From: Lactarius indigo | Taxonomy: Eukaryota > Basidiomycota > Agaricomycetes > Russulales > Russulaceae | Length of the DNA: 64,000 bases | Reading direction: 5' to 3' | NCBI GenBank assembly: GCA_025766275.1 | Contig: JAFKAC010000005.1 | Coordinates: 2,294,001-2,358,000 of the forward strand | Part shown: positions 23,133 through 34,635 of the stretch, in pieces | Layout: the number at the start of each line of letters is the position of its first letter | Position numbering within the stretch: the first letter of the stretch is position 1 | Position numbers and translations under genes: made by a program | Notes under the pieces: model-generated | Told to the model about the DNA's origin: nothing | Databases searched by the model: none | What the model saw: only the letters and a program-made list of their open reading frames with translations

Positions 23133-24577
23133 TTATAATGCTCGCGCGATATGTAAAGGCGAACTCTTCGGTGAAGGATTCGGCGAGCGGCTCAGCCACC
23201 GCGGCGGTGTCGGCGGCGGCTGCAGCGGACTTAGCGGGGACTGCGGATCCGGGTTCGTGAGCGTGAGCGTGGGCACCGCGTCGTCCGCATCCAACAGGGG
23301 GCCCATCTCCGACACGCCCGACGACTCCTCACGCGCGTGGATGCTGCGACGACGGCGACCAATGTTGTTCACGCCGGTGTCTTCCGGCCTGCCCATGACC
23401 TCGTCGACGATAGTGCCAAGATCGACGGCGTGCGAGGGCGACGTGAGTGGGTCCGTCAGCTGCGATGCGGCGGACGGCGGCGGCCACACGCTCTCCTGGA
23501 ATATCGAGCCGGACTCGGACGCGCGCGGGCGGAACAGGCGCGGTGGCGACGACGGGGCGGGCGAGGCGGTGCGCGGCGCGTGCGCGTGCGGGATGTCCGA
23601 CTCGTGCGAATACGCATATGCATAGGGGAACGTCGGCGCGTCGGCGCCGCCGCCGCTGCCGCTGCCACCGCTCGGGTACCGCGAGATACGCGTCGCGAAG
23701 GGGTCGTCGGTATCGGCGTAGGCGAAGGGAGGGCTCGATGGCGATAGGTCCATGCTCTCGCCGGCTAGGAAGGTCGAGCGGGAGGGGAGACGCTTACGCG
23801 AGAGCGCCCAGTAGCGCTGGCGTCGGACGCGTCGGCGTAAGATGAAGATGGCCGAGAGTCCGATGATGAAGAGAACGAGGCCGCCGATGGCGGATCCCGC
23901 GATAACAGCGGTGCGTGAGGAAGCCCGGACCGGGGTGGAGCCATGTAAAGACGTGACGATGGGGGTTACGACCTAGAGGAAATGGTTGAGCCTTTCATGA
24001 ATCAGTTGATTGATAAATGGGCGCCTCCGGTCAAAAGCCGCATCACGGTGATGTATGGAATGGGAAGAGAGAGAGAGAAGGACTTGCCGTTGTTGGAACC
24101 CCATTGATGTTGGTAACAAATGAGGTTGTGAGGGTAGAAAGGGAGAGGCCGCTTGAGAGGGTTGAGGATACAGTGGGTGTTGAGGAAGAAGACGAGGGCG
24201 GCGGAGTTGTCGTTGAGGAAGCTGGGTGGGAAGAGGAGGAAACGGTGGAAGTGTCGAAAGAGGAGGATGAAGAAGATGGAGAAGAGGAGTGTGTGTCAAA
24301 GGTGGAAGTGCTAGTGGAGGTGGGGGATGAGGTGGAGGTGAATGAGGAAGGAGCATTACTAGTTGTCGGTGTGCTTGTACTGTCCGTTCTGAGATATGAT
24401 ACGATCGTCACGGATAAACTAGTCAGAACGCCGGCGCACCCACCTAGTTTCGGACGAAGTGCTCAAAGGCAAAGTTGTATCGGAGGAGGATAGTGTTGAA
24501 GGAGTGGAGGATGGGAATGGGGATGATGTCGGTGACTCAGAAACGGTGGGGGATTGTCTTGGATGAAGGAATAGCAT
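23133..24577 (-). CDS. Second Ser/Thr-rich single-pass membrane protein
   Basis: A Ser/Thr/Pro stalk (24.0-24.6 kb, for example STSTSTFDTHSSSPSSSSSS) precedes VVTPIVTSLHGS and one transmembrane helix (AVIAGSAIGGLVLFIIGLSA) followed by RRRVRRQRYWALSRKR. A cytoplasmic tail of about 240 aa rich in Ser and Pro follows. The last exon from about 23973 to 23133 is a single open frame. The upstream exon boundaries (near 24420 and 24000) are uncertain because the obvious donor/acceptor pair would give an intron of only about 25-35 nt. The start at 24577 is the best in-frame ATG found, without a clear signal peptide. The architecture matches the gene at 18458..19784, so the two flank the SSU1-like transporter in convergent orientation. 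Confidence 0.68.
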
Positions 24578-25304
24578 TGGATTCGACCATATGCATTATA
24601 CGAGGGTCCTATTCGACCACAACTCGACCGCGACCTTTCAATTTCTCTGCTTCCTGCGCACTACACGTGACCACTCCCACCGGCCACACATCGCCGCCCA
24701 ACGTTTCAAAATCAAAACGCGGCTGTGTTGACCCCCATTCACTCTTACGTACACCCTCAAAACCGCGGATCCATGGACAACGGGCAGTGCTAGGCTCTGG
24801 CGTATGTGTGGTATGCAATATCCGAAGTGAGACTAACGGGACGCCACTTGACATGCAAGCTGCTGAGCTGACGTGCAATTTTTTTTTTTGGGACTAATCT
24901 CTGGGCCTGCTTGTCGTGTCAAAAAAACGGTGTGCGTTTTGCACCCACCTCATCGAGCCCGGGTAACCTTGTCAACTGCCTTCGTGATCGATTCCTTTCT
25001 GGTTCTACGGCTAAGTCTGGTAGGCTGGCCCGCCGACAGCGGTGCGAGAGTCGCACTTGAAGCGGTATTTCGAGCCCGGGATGCCCGGACTGCCGTCATC
25101 TTCTGCGCCTCAATGTTGATGCACGTTGATGGCTCCAAGTATCTACAGTGCTCTGACAGCCCGGGAACAGGCTTCGATGCCGGAGTGTGGTACGTTACGC
25201 TGGTCCTGAGTCTCGGGGTATCATTACATACTTCACCTCATGTATGGGTGGCCAGTGATCGATGATCCCCTTCCACCCACACCTACAAAACACAAGTCCA
25301 ATCG
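24578..25304. other. Intergenic region before the WSC array
   Basis: No supported gene. It contains an (A/T) run at about 24879. It marks the transition from unique sequence to the repeat-built array. Confidence 0.45.
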
Positions 25305-25913
25305 CTAGTCGGTGTAGTAAACTAGGATACTATTAGTTCCACCGCAGGCCTCAGAGCTATCGCCTGAACAAGCCGTCATGCAGTGCTCTGACGATATCGT
25401 CTCACCACCATTTTCGATACCATTACCACAGTCTTGAAGTCCGGAAGCGAAGTTCAGGATAGCTCATCAAAGAGATCAAAATAGAAGCACGCACAGCACT
25501 CTCGTCCAGCCTCCATACCTGCCAGACCATAGCCCGCATACTTGCACGCTTCGGTGCAACTTGCAACGGTGTTCTTGTCCTGACCGCCTTCGACGGATAT
25601 TGGCGTGCTTAGAGTCTTTTTTTTTGCAGAATCGCTGTTTTCGGAATGCACAGACCCGTCGGCAGTCCGGTTCCGAGTGATCTCTATGTGCTTACCTGAA
25701 GCACCCAAAGTAATACCACGCGCCGACGTTTTCAGCGATGGTAGGGCCGCCATCTGCTCTACTCGAGGGGCTCGCGGATATGAACTGTGGGGCGGGTTAA
25801 TTCACACGTATGCTGCAGATTGAGGGCTAGTATATGCGTACAGGTACGATGGCCAGCAAAACTGCCAGCCGGAAGCCCGCAGATAGAGGACGTGTGGGGT
25901 AAATGATGCGCAT
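25305..25913 (-). CDS. WSC copy 1: secreted single-WSC-domain protein
   Basis: Four exons. A hydrophobic signal peptide (GFRLAVLLAIVPV) is followed after an intron by ENVGAWYYFGCF. Next comes CTEACKYAGYGLAGMEAG, then EC-YCGNGIENG formed by splicing T|GTGCGT...AAG|AC, then CMTACSGDSSEACGG, ending VYYTD-stop. The eight-Cys WSC pattern, including the ECYCGN motif, is complete. Intron positions match those of the second WSC domain in copies 6 and 7, so copy 1 corresponds to signal peptide plus WSC2. The WSC domain is a proposed carbohydrate (glucan) binding module. The small secreted product of about 150 aa has no catalytic domain. Confidence 0.8.
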
Positions 25914-27014
25914 GGAGGGGACGTGCTGGGGAAAGAAAGCTTCGAGGGGTGTAACAGGGTTCTTAAAGCTTGCTGAGCCCGGAAGGGACCTCAATTGACG
26001 ATTTCATGGCCCTCGGATGGATGGGCCAGTGAGTAAGTTGCTGTTGGGATCTAACATCTATAGACTTGGCCGACGGGCCTAGGAAAACTCTAAAGTCAGG
26101 ACGACCATTCTATTCTTGTTCTCGCCCCCCTTCTGCGTGACCACGAAGATGTCTGTTTGAGTTCAAAGGAGAGATCGTAGCGCCGTGAGATGGGCCAGAG
26201 GACCAAGTGGATGCGTGCCTCATAGGATCAAAATCAAGGCTCTGGGTCAGCATGTGACGGCATACTACACGAGTTTGAGTTTTTAAGGATGCAACAGGTA
26301 CGTAACTCTATGGTGGATGTCCTCTTGGCGGCAACAAGAAACCCTCTAGACGACCCGCGGTCGTATTCACTCTGACAACGACCCCCTTTGCGCGTTGACA
26401 TGGGCTTTCTTTGGCTATGATGCTCTCCGGGTCTTAGGCATTCGTACCATCTTGTTATATCACAGATACTAGTACCATCTCGGCCCTCTCGGGGACCCAC
26501 CTGCATCCGCTACTACCAATAACACCCTCTCTCTGTCCTTGGTGACCTTAGGGCCGTTTATTGCATCCGAGCTGGCATCCGAGTCTGCGTCTGCCCTCAC
26601 GACACACCTCGCACCAGATTTTTCACGACTTCACGGAATGGTATGCTATCCTGATGAAGTGGGGGAGCTTGAGTCCGTCGCTTGGCATGGGCTGGCACCG
26701 CGACCGACCCTGAATCGTACTCGGGCCCTAGCAGAAGGGCACTCCCTATGAGGCCAGTGGATGATCCATGTCACCGCGACGAGCACTAGCGCTGGCCGTC
26801 AGGATGGTAGAGTGCGGCTGCCATGACCACGCCGTACATACCTTCCTCCAGATCTTCGGTAGCCAGTATGACGGCTTCAAACTTGATAATGTGTTCCACA
26901 CTTCACTTCTCGGATGGTCGACGATCGACATCCATACCAGAGGTACTTGCAATACTAGTGTCCATACAACCCTTCCGTTTCCATTTCAATCATTGCACAG
27001 GTTAAACCGCTAGT
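25914..27014. repeat. Repeat-unit spacer of the WSC array
   Basis: Contains blocks that recur between other WSC copies: the segment around 26120-26300 (ctgcgtgaccacgaagatgt, then gagttcaaaggag) matches 28500, 31160 and 35815. The segment around 26800-26990 (gatggta..gtgcggctgccatgaccacg, accttccgtttccattt) matches 29140, 29590, 31780, 33410 and 36850. No intact gene is seen. Confidence 0.7.
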
Positions 27015-28256
27015 CGACGTAGTGGCCGGTGAGGGTGCGAAATCCACTGCAGGCCACAATACTGTTGCATAAGCAAGCGCCAGCGTGCAGTTCTCTGACG
27101 ACGAGGTGTTGACTGTAGATGACGGACATTGGCTTGCTTACAGCTGGTTCCATAACGATTGTCCCCTGCCATTTTGAGAACATAGTCGGCCATCCCAAAC
27201 TCGAGAGCGGGATTCATAATTAAGTCGAGGGAGAAATTCTCAGGAAATCAGGTTATCTCACAGAATTAAGGTTATAGAATAGTTATCTTGTAACAATTGG
27301 GGTTATGGAATGGTTATCTGTATTGCTGCGCTAGAGAGCTGTGTCATCTCGGTGGTGGAGTTACCAATTCAAACCTCGCCTATGTCCAAAATTTGGTCAC
27401 CAGGGGACAATCGTTATGGAACCAGCTGTAAAGCCCTCTTATTTTTCGAATATCTGTTTGCGAAATGGATAGGCCTGTCACTGGTCCGCTGCCAAACTTG
27501 TAGCACCCGAGAAAATGACTCTCCGAGGTCTGGAAAGATACTATGTGGAAGAACTCCACTGGTCCAAGAAGGGGTTTTTTTTTTTTTTTTTTCGATTTGC
27601 GTGCGATTTGGGGTACAGAACCCTATGTGGCACTTCACGAGGTATCACTATGCCCCCTTCCGTTCCTAGTCCGGCGAGCGATTCTCTTCCTTACGTAGGA
27701 AGACATAGTTATAAACGTCAAGATACCCACTACCGCCACAAGTCTTACTAGAATCGCCGGGGCATTTGACGTTGCATTTGTAGGATGGCTCGGATACACT
27801 ATTCCAAGGAACGTCGTTTGTACAATCTGGCGTCAAAAATGCGTGATTAGAACAACGGAGGGCCGCAAAACTGAAAGAAGTAACGTCAAAAAGAGCCACT
27901 TACAACAGTCTTCCCCATTTTCAACACCAGAAAACAAAGATCCTTCGTCCCAGCAAGCAAGAGCACAGCCGATGGGCGTCATATTCGCCGGGTCCTTGAA
28001 TGCTGCCGATTTGGAGAAGCCGTCCCTAATGTGATTAAGAATTAGACAGTGGGCTCTATCATAGAAACACAGTGGGGCAAATTCACTCGGCGCATCCAAG
28101 GTAGGAGAAGTAGGCGGATATGGGCTGTAAGAAAATTAATTCGCGTGCATGCGCAGATTAAAAGTACTAGTATATGCTTACTACAGGCACAATGGCCAGC
28201 AAAACTGCCAGTTGGAAGCCTGCAGGTAGAAGGCGTCGGGGGTAAATGATGCGCAT
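27015..28256 (-). pseudogene. WSC copy 2: intact first WSC domain, broken second domain carrying a MITE
   Basis: The start at 28256 gives a signal peptide (GFQLAVLLAIVPV) and PISAYFSYLGCA. The WSC1 core follows (FKDPANMTPIGCALAC, FSGVENGED, spliced C-YCTNDVPWNS, KCNVKCPGDSSKTCGGSGYL), closing at a stop at 27666-27668. Downstream, remnants of WSC2 (SHFLGCY) occur at about 27510. A MITE (27141..27428) interrupts the intron in front of the last exon. The final exon has lost its central part and has a 2-nt shift before TGHYVD. WSC1 alone could still be produced. Confidence 0.75.
27139..27430. mobile_element. MITE copy 2, inverted relative to copy 1
   Basis: The core 27141..27428 is 288 bp, the same length as copy 1, with the same 28-bp terminal inverted repeats and TA on both sides. 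The paralogous locus at 32115-32136 preserves the empty site (ggcttgTTTAAAGCCCTCTT), so the TA target duplication is directly visible. The element lies in the WSC2 intron immediately upstream of its 3' acceptor. Confidence 0.9.
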
Positions 28257-29819
28257 GGAAGTGATGTGCTGGGGAGAGCTTCAAGCGATGCAAGAGGGTT
28301 CTTAAGGCCCACTGAGTCTGGAAGGAGCATCAATTTCCAGTGGTGTTTTCATGATCCTCGGGCGGATGGACTCGAGCGTAGGTTATATTGACCTCGCTGA
28401 GGATAGAACCTTCAAGTAGACTCGGAATAGAACGTTCTAAATGGTGTAAAATTCTGCTGACATGACGTGACAACCAATTCTACTCTTGTCCTGAGGCCCA
28501 ATACTACCTTCTGCATGACCACGAAGGTGTCCGTTTGCGTTCAAAGGAGGCTGTAGCGCGAGGTGGGTCAGAGGACCAAGCAATATGCCTGGTCAACCGG
28601 TCAACGCTGAGTTGGAACGTGACAGCACTGTGACACACGAGTTTACTAGTAACGTTCAACGTTACTAGTAAGTTTACTGTAAGTGAAGTTTTCAATTTCA
28701 ACGACGCAACGGGTACATATCCCTACCGCGGGTGATGCCTTCGATGACAACAAGACCCTGCGGACGTGCTCCTACTAGTACACCCGGTCTGACAATAACC
28801 CCCTTTTGGGTTTTGACACGAACCTTCTTTGATACTCCACTGGTCCCTAGCCTTCTCAGGCGGCTGTAACCATGTGCTCCTACCTGCTCTTCGTCCTCGG
28901 CGACCTTTGGCTTGTCTATAACATCTAGGCCGTTTCTGAGTCTGCAACCGCGCTCACGACACCTGTCAGTTGCATCAGGTTGGTTACGACACGCACGTGC
29001 CAGTGAAGCAGGCTGCATGGGATGCTGTCCTGATGTCGGAAGCGTACTCAAGCCCAAGGAGGAGAATGCCTTGAATGACGCACTCTATGAGGATGGACTG
29101 TCCTGATGGTCCATGTGACTCGCCGTAACAGTTGGGATGGTAAAGTGCGACTTACCATAACCGTGGTGTAGATAGCTTCCTTCATATCCTCGGTACAGTG
29201 ACGAGTATGACGGTTTCTACAGGTGCGTTTGCTTCCGCAATATGATCCTACCTATATTCTTACTTTTAATTTCCCTAGTTTTGAAGGTCACAGCTTCCCG
29301 ACATCTCTGGGGCAAGCACTCAGATTCATCACAGTGGCCATCCATGGGGAGACCATCACCAGGCTTACGGCGAGAGCCTCGGGTGCATCGAGCCTTAACC
29401 AGATCACCTCTGGTGCGAACTTGGGCAGAGCGCTTGAGTCTGTCGCTGGGCCACCCGTTGGCACCATGGCCAAGCTGGGCCCCCGGCCTCGCATTGCACT
29501 CAAGCCGGCGGCACCTAGCATGACGTGCTCTATGAAGTCAGCTGATGATCCACGTCGCTGCGACGATCACTGACCCCGGCTGTCCAGATAATAAAGTGCA
29601 GCTGCCATGACCACGCTGTGCATACCTCCCTCCAGATCTTAAATAACGAGTATAGCGGCTTCTAACTTGTACACGATTTGTACAGCGTACGACTACACCT
29701 CTTGGGTGATCGGTATTTGACGATGGACATTTATACCAAAGGTACTTGTCCTACTAGTAACATCCACACATTCTTTCCGTTTCCATTCCAATTGGACACG
29801 CAAAGCACAGGTTCAATCG
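28257..29819. repeat. Array spacer with several decayed repeat blocks
   Basis: Contains copies of blocks seen elsewhere: 28500-28720, 28800-29110, 29140-29215, 29590-29660, and a block at 29300-29420. The last encodes, in the plus frame, the recurrent string VAIHGETITRLTARASGASS, shared in diverged form with 33580, 37030 and 51420. The original identity of that block is unknown. No intact gene is supported. Confidence 0.6.
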
Positions 29820-30933
29820 CTACTAGTAGTCGTGTTGCATAGTAACCGGTGAGTCTAAGGTCCACCGCCGACCTCAGTACTGTTGCCCAAGCAAGCTAAC
29901 ATGCCAATGCAGTTCTCGTCGTGCCATATGTACACCTGTCAATGGTACTACCACAGTCTTCAATGGCATCTTTTAGTCAGGAGTGGAAAGCTCATTGAGA
30001 AAATGAAAATGAAAAACGAACAGAAATCTCGTCCAAACTCCATACCCGTTGCACACATCAGTGCAACTTTCAACGCTCATGCAGCGTTGACTGCCGACGA
30101 TGGATACTGGCTTGCTTAGAGCCCACTTGTTTTCGAATCGCTGTTTGCGAAATACATAGGTCCGAAACAAAAAGGCGAAGCATATATACTTGTGTGTGGC
30201 ACCCGAAGAAATGCCACTCGCCGACGTCTGGAAAGATATAGGCGGAGGAACCGCACCGTTTTTTTTTCGGTTCCACCTCCGTGCGATTTGGGGTGACAGA
30301 ACCCTACGTAGCACTTCACCATAAAGTATTACTATGTGTCCTTCCGCTCCTCGTCCAGTGAGCGATTCTCTTCCAACAATATGATGGACAAGTAAAGGTC
30401 AACATAACCACTGCCGCCACAATTCTCACGAGAATCGCCGGTGCATTTGACATTACATTTGTCGGATGACACGGTTTTTGAAGTTTCAGGCCAGGAGTCT
30501 CCGCAATCTAACATCCAAAACGTGTGATTAAAACAACAGACGGCGGCGAAACTGAAAGAGGCAATGTCAACATGCGCACTTACAACAGTTTTCGCCATTT
30601 TCGACGCCGGCGTAAGGATGTGCTCGATTGAAGCAAAACGAAACGCAGCCGAAGACCGACATATCTGTCGGGTCCTTGTACATTGCCGATCCCAGAAAGC
30701 CATTTCTAATGCGATTACTGTAAGCATCAGACAGCGGCTCTATGGGAGGGCGAACTCACGTGACGCATCCAAGTAAGGTGTATTCGGCGGATATGAGCTA
30801 TGAGCAAATCGATTCATACGTATGAGCAGATTAAGAGCTAATAGTATATACGTACAGGGACAATGGCCAGCAATACTGCCAGCTGGAAACCTGTAGCCTG
30901 AGTTAGACGGGGTATGGGGTAAATCATCCGCAT
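29820..30933 (-). pseudogene. WSC copy 3: WSC1 intact, WSC2 degraded
   Basis: Signal peptide (GFQLAVLLAIVP) then LISAEYTLLGCV. The WSC1 core is present (MYKDPTDMSVFGCVSFC, YAGVENGEN, C-YCGDSWPETS, KCNVKCTGDSRENCGGSGYV). WSC2 begins FPDVGEWHFFGCHT but has lost part of the CxxACxxxGY segment. Its last exon contains an in-frame TAG where copies 6 and 7 read GGPYTLTG. It is probably a gene now reduced to one functional WSC domain. Confidence 0.7.
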
Positions 30934-31985
30934 GGAGAGGAGTCAGAGGACGTGTTGAGAATGTGTCGAGGGATGCGAGAGGATTCTTAAAGGCCCGCTG
31001 AGCCTGGGAGGAGCCCCAATCGGTGTTTTCATGATCCTCGGGTGAGTGGACGAGACAATAGCATTCCGAGTCGTTGCCGAGGATCTAAGATTCTAAATAG
31101 CATAAAATTCTGGTACGTCCTACTGATAAGATGATGTGGCACCATCCTCGCCTGCCTTCTGCGTGACCATGACGATGTCAGTTTGAGTTCAAAGAAGAAC
31201 TTGAAATTGTAACGCGAAGTGGGCCAAAGGACTAGGCAGATGCCTCGTCAAAGTCAAAATCCCTGAATCAGAATGTGGCGCGTGGCGTGTGGCGGCATAC
31301 ATGAGCTTGAGTTTTCGGCGACGCAACGGAACCCTATCATACCACGAAACCACCGCGCGGTCGGATCACTCTGATAACAACGCCCGCCTTTTGGGTTCCG
31401 GCATGTGTCTTCTTTGATGCCCTCCACTGGTCTCTAGCCTTCTCAGGCTCACGGGTTCGTACAATCTTGGTCCATCATGGACACCTGTAATCATGCGCTA
31501 CTACCTCTAGTGCTCTCCGTCCTCGGTCCCCTGATAGCATCTGGATCGGTCCCTGGGTCTGCGTTGGTGATCACGACACCCCTCACACTAGATTGGTTAC
31601 GACATGCACGTGTGTCATGCATGCTGTCCCGATAAAGTTGGAGAACTTGAGCCCGTTGCTGGTCTACCTGCTGGCACCATGATCGACACCGAATTTCACT
31701 CAAGCGCTAGCGGGGCGGCACACTGCATGAGGATAGCCGATGATCTATGTCGCCGTAATGGTCACTATCGCTGACTGTCAGGATAGTAATGTGTGACGGC
31801 CATGACCACGCCGTCCATACCTTCTTCCAGATCCTCGGTAACCAGTATGGTGGCTTCTCACTTGGTAGTGTGTTGCATACCTCTTGGGCTTTCAATGATC
31901 GATGTTAGAGGTACTTGCAATACTGATATCTACACAATCTCTCCGTTTCCATTCCAATTGCACATGCAAAGCACAGGTCCAATCG
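30934..31985. repeat. Array spacer between WSC copies 3 and 4
   Basis: Again carries the recurring blocks (31155-31330; 31420-31740; 31775-31980) in the same order as in the other spacers. No intact gene. Confidence 0.6.
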
Positions 31986-32932
31986 CTAGTCGACGTGGTT
32001 CTAGTAGCCAGTGAGAGTGTGAGGTCTCCACCATAGACCTCAATGCTGTTGCCTACACAAGCCCCAGCCCGCAGTTCTCTGACGATGGGGTGTCGACTAT
32101 CGATGACGGGTGTTGGCTTGTTTAAAGCCCTCTTATCTTTCGAATTGCTCTTTGCGAAATGGATAGAGCCGTCACTGGTCCGCTTCCGAAATTTCAGAAC
32201 CCGAGAAAATGACTCCCCGACATCTGGAAAGATAATAGGCGGAGGAACGCCACCACCCCAAGAAATATTTTTGCTCCATTTTCATGCGATTTGGGGTACA
32301 GAACCCCATGTAGCACTTCACTACGAAGTATTACTACGCGGCCTCCCATTCCTCATTCGGTGAGCGATCCTCTTCCTTATATCTGAAAGTCGAATAAAGA
32401 TCAAGATAACCAATGCTGCCGCAATTCGCACTAGAATCGCCAGGGCATTTGATGTTGCATTTGTCGGATGACCCGTATCCACCTGGATAGTCGTTTGCGC
32501 CTACATAATCTGACGTCCAAAATGTGCGATTAAAACATCGGAGGGCCTCCAAACTGAAAGAAGCGACGTCAAGACGAGCACTTACAACAGTCTTCGCCGT
32601 TTTCGACACCGGCGTAAAAATAGCCTCGATCCAAGAAAAAAAAAGCGCAGCCATAGACCGTCATACCTGCCGGGTCCTTGAATGTTGGTGATTTAGAAAA
32701 GTCGTTCCTAATGCGATTAAGCACAGACAGTGGGCTCTATCATAAAATCACAGCAAGGCGAACTCACTTGACACATCCAATGAAGTTAGGGAAAGTAGAG
32801 TACCCGGAAATGGACTGTGAGCAGATTGATTCATACTTAGGCGCAGATCGAGGGCTAATATATGCGTACAGGCACAACGGCCGCTAAAACTGCCAGTTTG
32901 AAACCTGCAGGTAGAAGGAGTTTGGACGTCAT
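31986..32932 (-). pseudogene. WSC copy 4: WSC1 with altered N-terminus, WSC2 degraded
   Basis: The start at 32932 gives MTSKLLLPAGFKLAVLAAVV, which lacks the MRxIY start of other copies but is still a signal-peptide-like segment. WSC1 (FIGCVK, FKDPAGMTVYGCAF, YAGVENGED, KCNIKCPGDSSANCGSIGYL) is mostly intact, although one Cys position reads AFFFL instead of CxxxC. In WSC2 the WHFLGCY start is lost to a small deletion and frame change. The last exon is shortened and lacks a good acceptor AG. It provides the empty site for MITE copy 2. Confidence 0.68.
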
Positions 32933-33916
32933 TTCCTAGTTATCAATTCAACCGCAATCAGCACAAAGGACCCTGTGTACAGCGAGCTGGGACAATAAAA
33001 GCCCGCGAATGTGCTCCTATCCCCTCTCTGACAATGACGCCCTTTTGGGTTTCGACGTGGACCTTCTTTGATACTCCACTGGTCTCTAGGCTTTTCAAGC
33101 GGCTGTAACTGTCACCATGCGCTCCTACCTAGTACTCTTCATCCTCGGTGACTTCAGGACCACTTGTAGCATCTAGGCCGGCTTCTGAGTTTGCATCCGC
33201 ATTCACGACACCTGTCAGTCACACCAGATTGGTTACATCATGGATGTGCCAGTGAAGCAGGCCACGTGTGATGTCCTGATGTCGGAAGCGTACTGAAGCC
33301 CTGGCAGGAGAATGCCTTTAATTATACGCCCTATGAGGATAGCCTGAGCTGATAATCAATGTCGTTGCAACAGTCACCAACACCGACTCTCTGTCACTGT
33401 CAGGACGGTAAAGTGCAGCTACGCATGACCGCGTTGTGCGGCCTGGCGCATCCCTTCCTCCAGACCCTCAGCACAGTAACCAATACGACGGCTTCTACAG
33501 GTGCATTTGCTTCCAAGATATATTCTCGCTCTTTAATTCCCTGAGCTCCAACACCTCCAGGGGTCGTGGATTTCCCGACATTGCTGGGCAGCGCTCAGAT
33601 TCGTGGTCACCCACAGGGAGACCATCACCAGGCTTAGGGCGAGAGCCTCGGGTGCCTTGGGCCTTAATGAGATCACCTCTGGTGCGAACTTGGGCTGAAA
33701 CACTGATATATTCCCATCCGTTATTGTATAGAATGTACAGTACGTCCTGCCAAGTCTATGACAGGCCGACAAGCAGGCTGACCCTGGGCTCCAAAGGTCG
33801 CCGGCCTGGGTCTGGGAACTCTGTGGCCCTAGTTTGATAACTACTTGATGATCCGGCGGACTGGAGTGATGCACACCAATTCCGGCCTGCAATCATAATT
33901 CCAGACATACGCAAAC
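32933..33916. repeat. Array spacer between WSC copy 4 and the MFS remnant
   Basis: Blocks at 33000-33345, 33400-33500 and 33535-33700 are diverged copies of those at 28800-29420 and 36100-37150. No intact gene. Confidence 0.6.
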
Positions 33917-34635
33917 TTAAATACTAAAAGAATATTGGTAGACTAGTCGAATCTCGGAGTGAAGGTCGTCGAAGACTGACAAGTTGCTGACAGCGGAGCG
34001 CAACCAACATACCCAGGACCTAGTGCTACGCATAACATCTATCATTCTCGACATAATTCTTGAAGACTCCACAGTAACATCTAGATTGCCACGGACGGTA
34101 TACATTACACACGGCTCCATCAAATAGCGGACTTGGATTTTTGGTGCAGTCTCACGCCAACCCAGTAAGTAGAAGATGAAACTGTTACGCACGGGAAATT
34201 AGCAGACTGAGCATTTGAAAACGCTACAAGATTCTCGCAGTAACGGCACAATAAGTGCAGCTACTAGTGTACGGTCTATACCCCCAAGAAGTGCCATTGC
34301 GCCGCCTATCCCCATTTTGTGATATACTTGATCTATGAACAACGGGAACGCTGCACCAAACGTCGAGCGCATTGCGGTGTTTCCAGCTATTACAGATGCC
34401 GCGACTGGGCGGTACGCAACAACGAGATACGAAACAGACGAGGTGAAGACGAAGTAGACTCCAGCCTGAGTCCAAAGGGAACGGAAGTGATGATAGGTGC
34501 TATCCAATGGATACGAAAGTATGCGGTGAAGGCTATGGAGAAGAGGCTCACCGAGATGAGGACCGCTCCGGCTTGGCCAATGAGGTGGAATTTGGGCGGC
34601 AGGTCTCCGTGTTTCTTGGCGAACAACCTATAGCA
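33917..34635 (-). pseudogene. Truncated MFS transporter remnant (C-terminal half)
   Basis: Encodes the last part of the transporter found intact at 37554..39598: FAKKHGDLPPKFHL, AGAVLISVSLFSIAFTAYF, FVFTSSVSYLVVAYRPVAAS, NTAMRSTFGAAFPLFIDQVY. The frame shifts after SVPFG because of about 4 extra nt. Upstream exons are missing: at 34635 the sequence passes abruptly into the tail of WSC copy 5, a recombination junction. Confidence 0.82.

Noticed and set aside
27002..27217. Frames spanning the MITE end (27002..27217, -)
   Set aside because: They read through the transposable element and the decayed WSC exon; not a gene.
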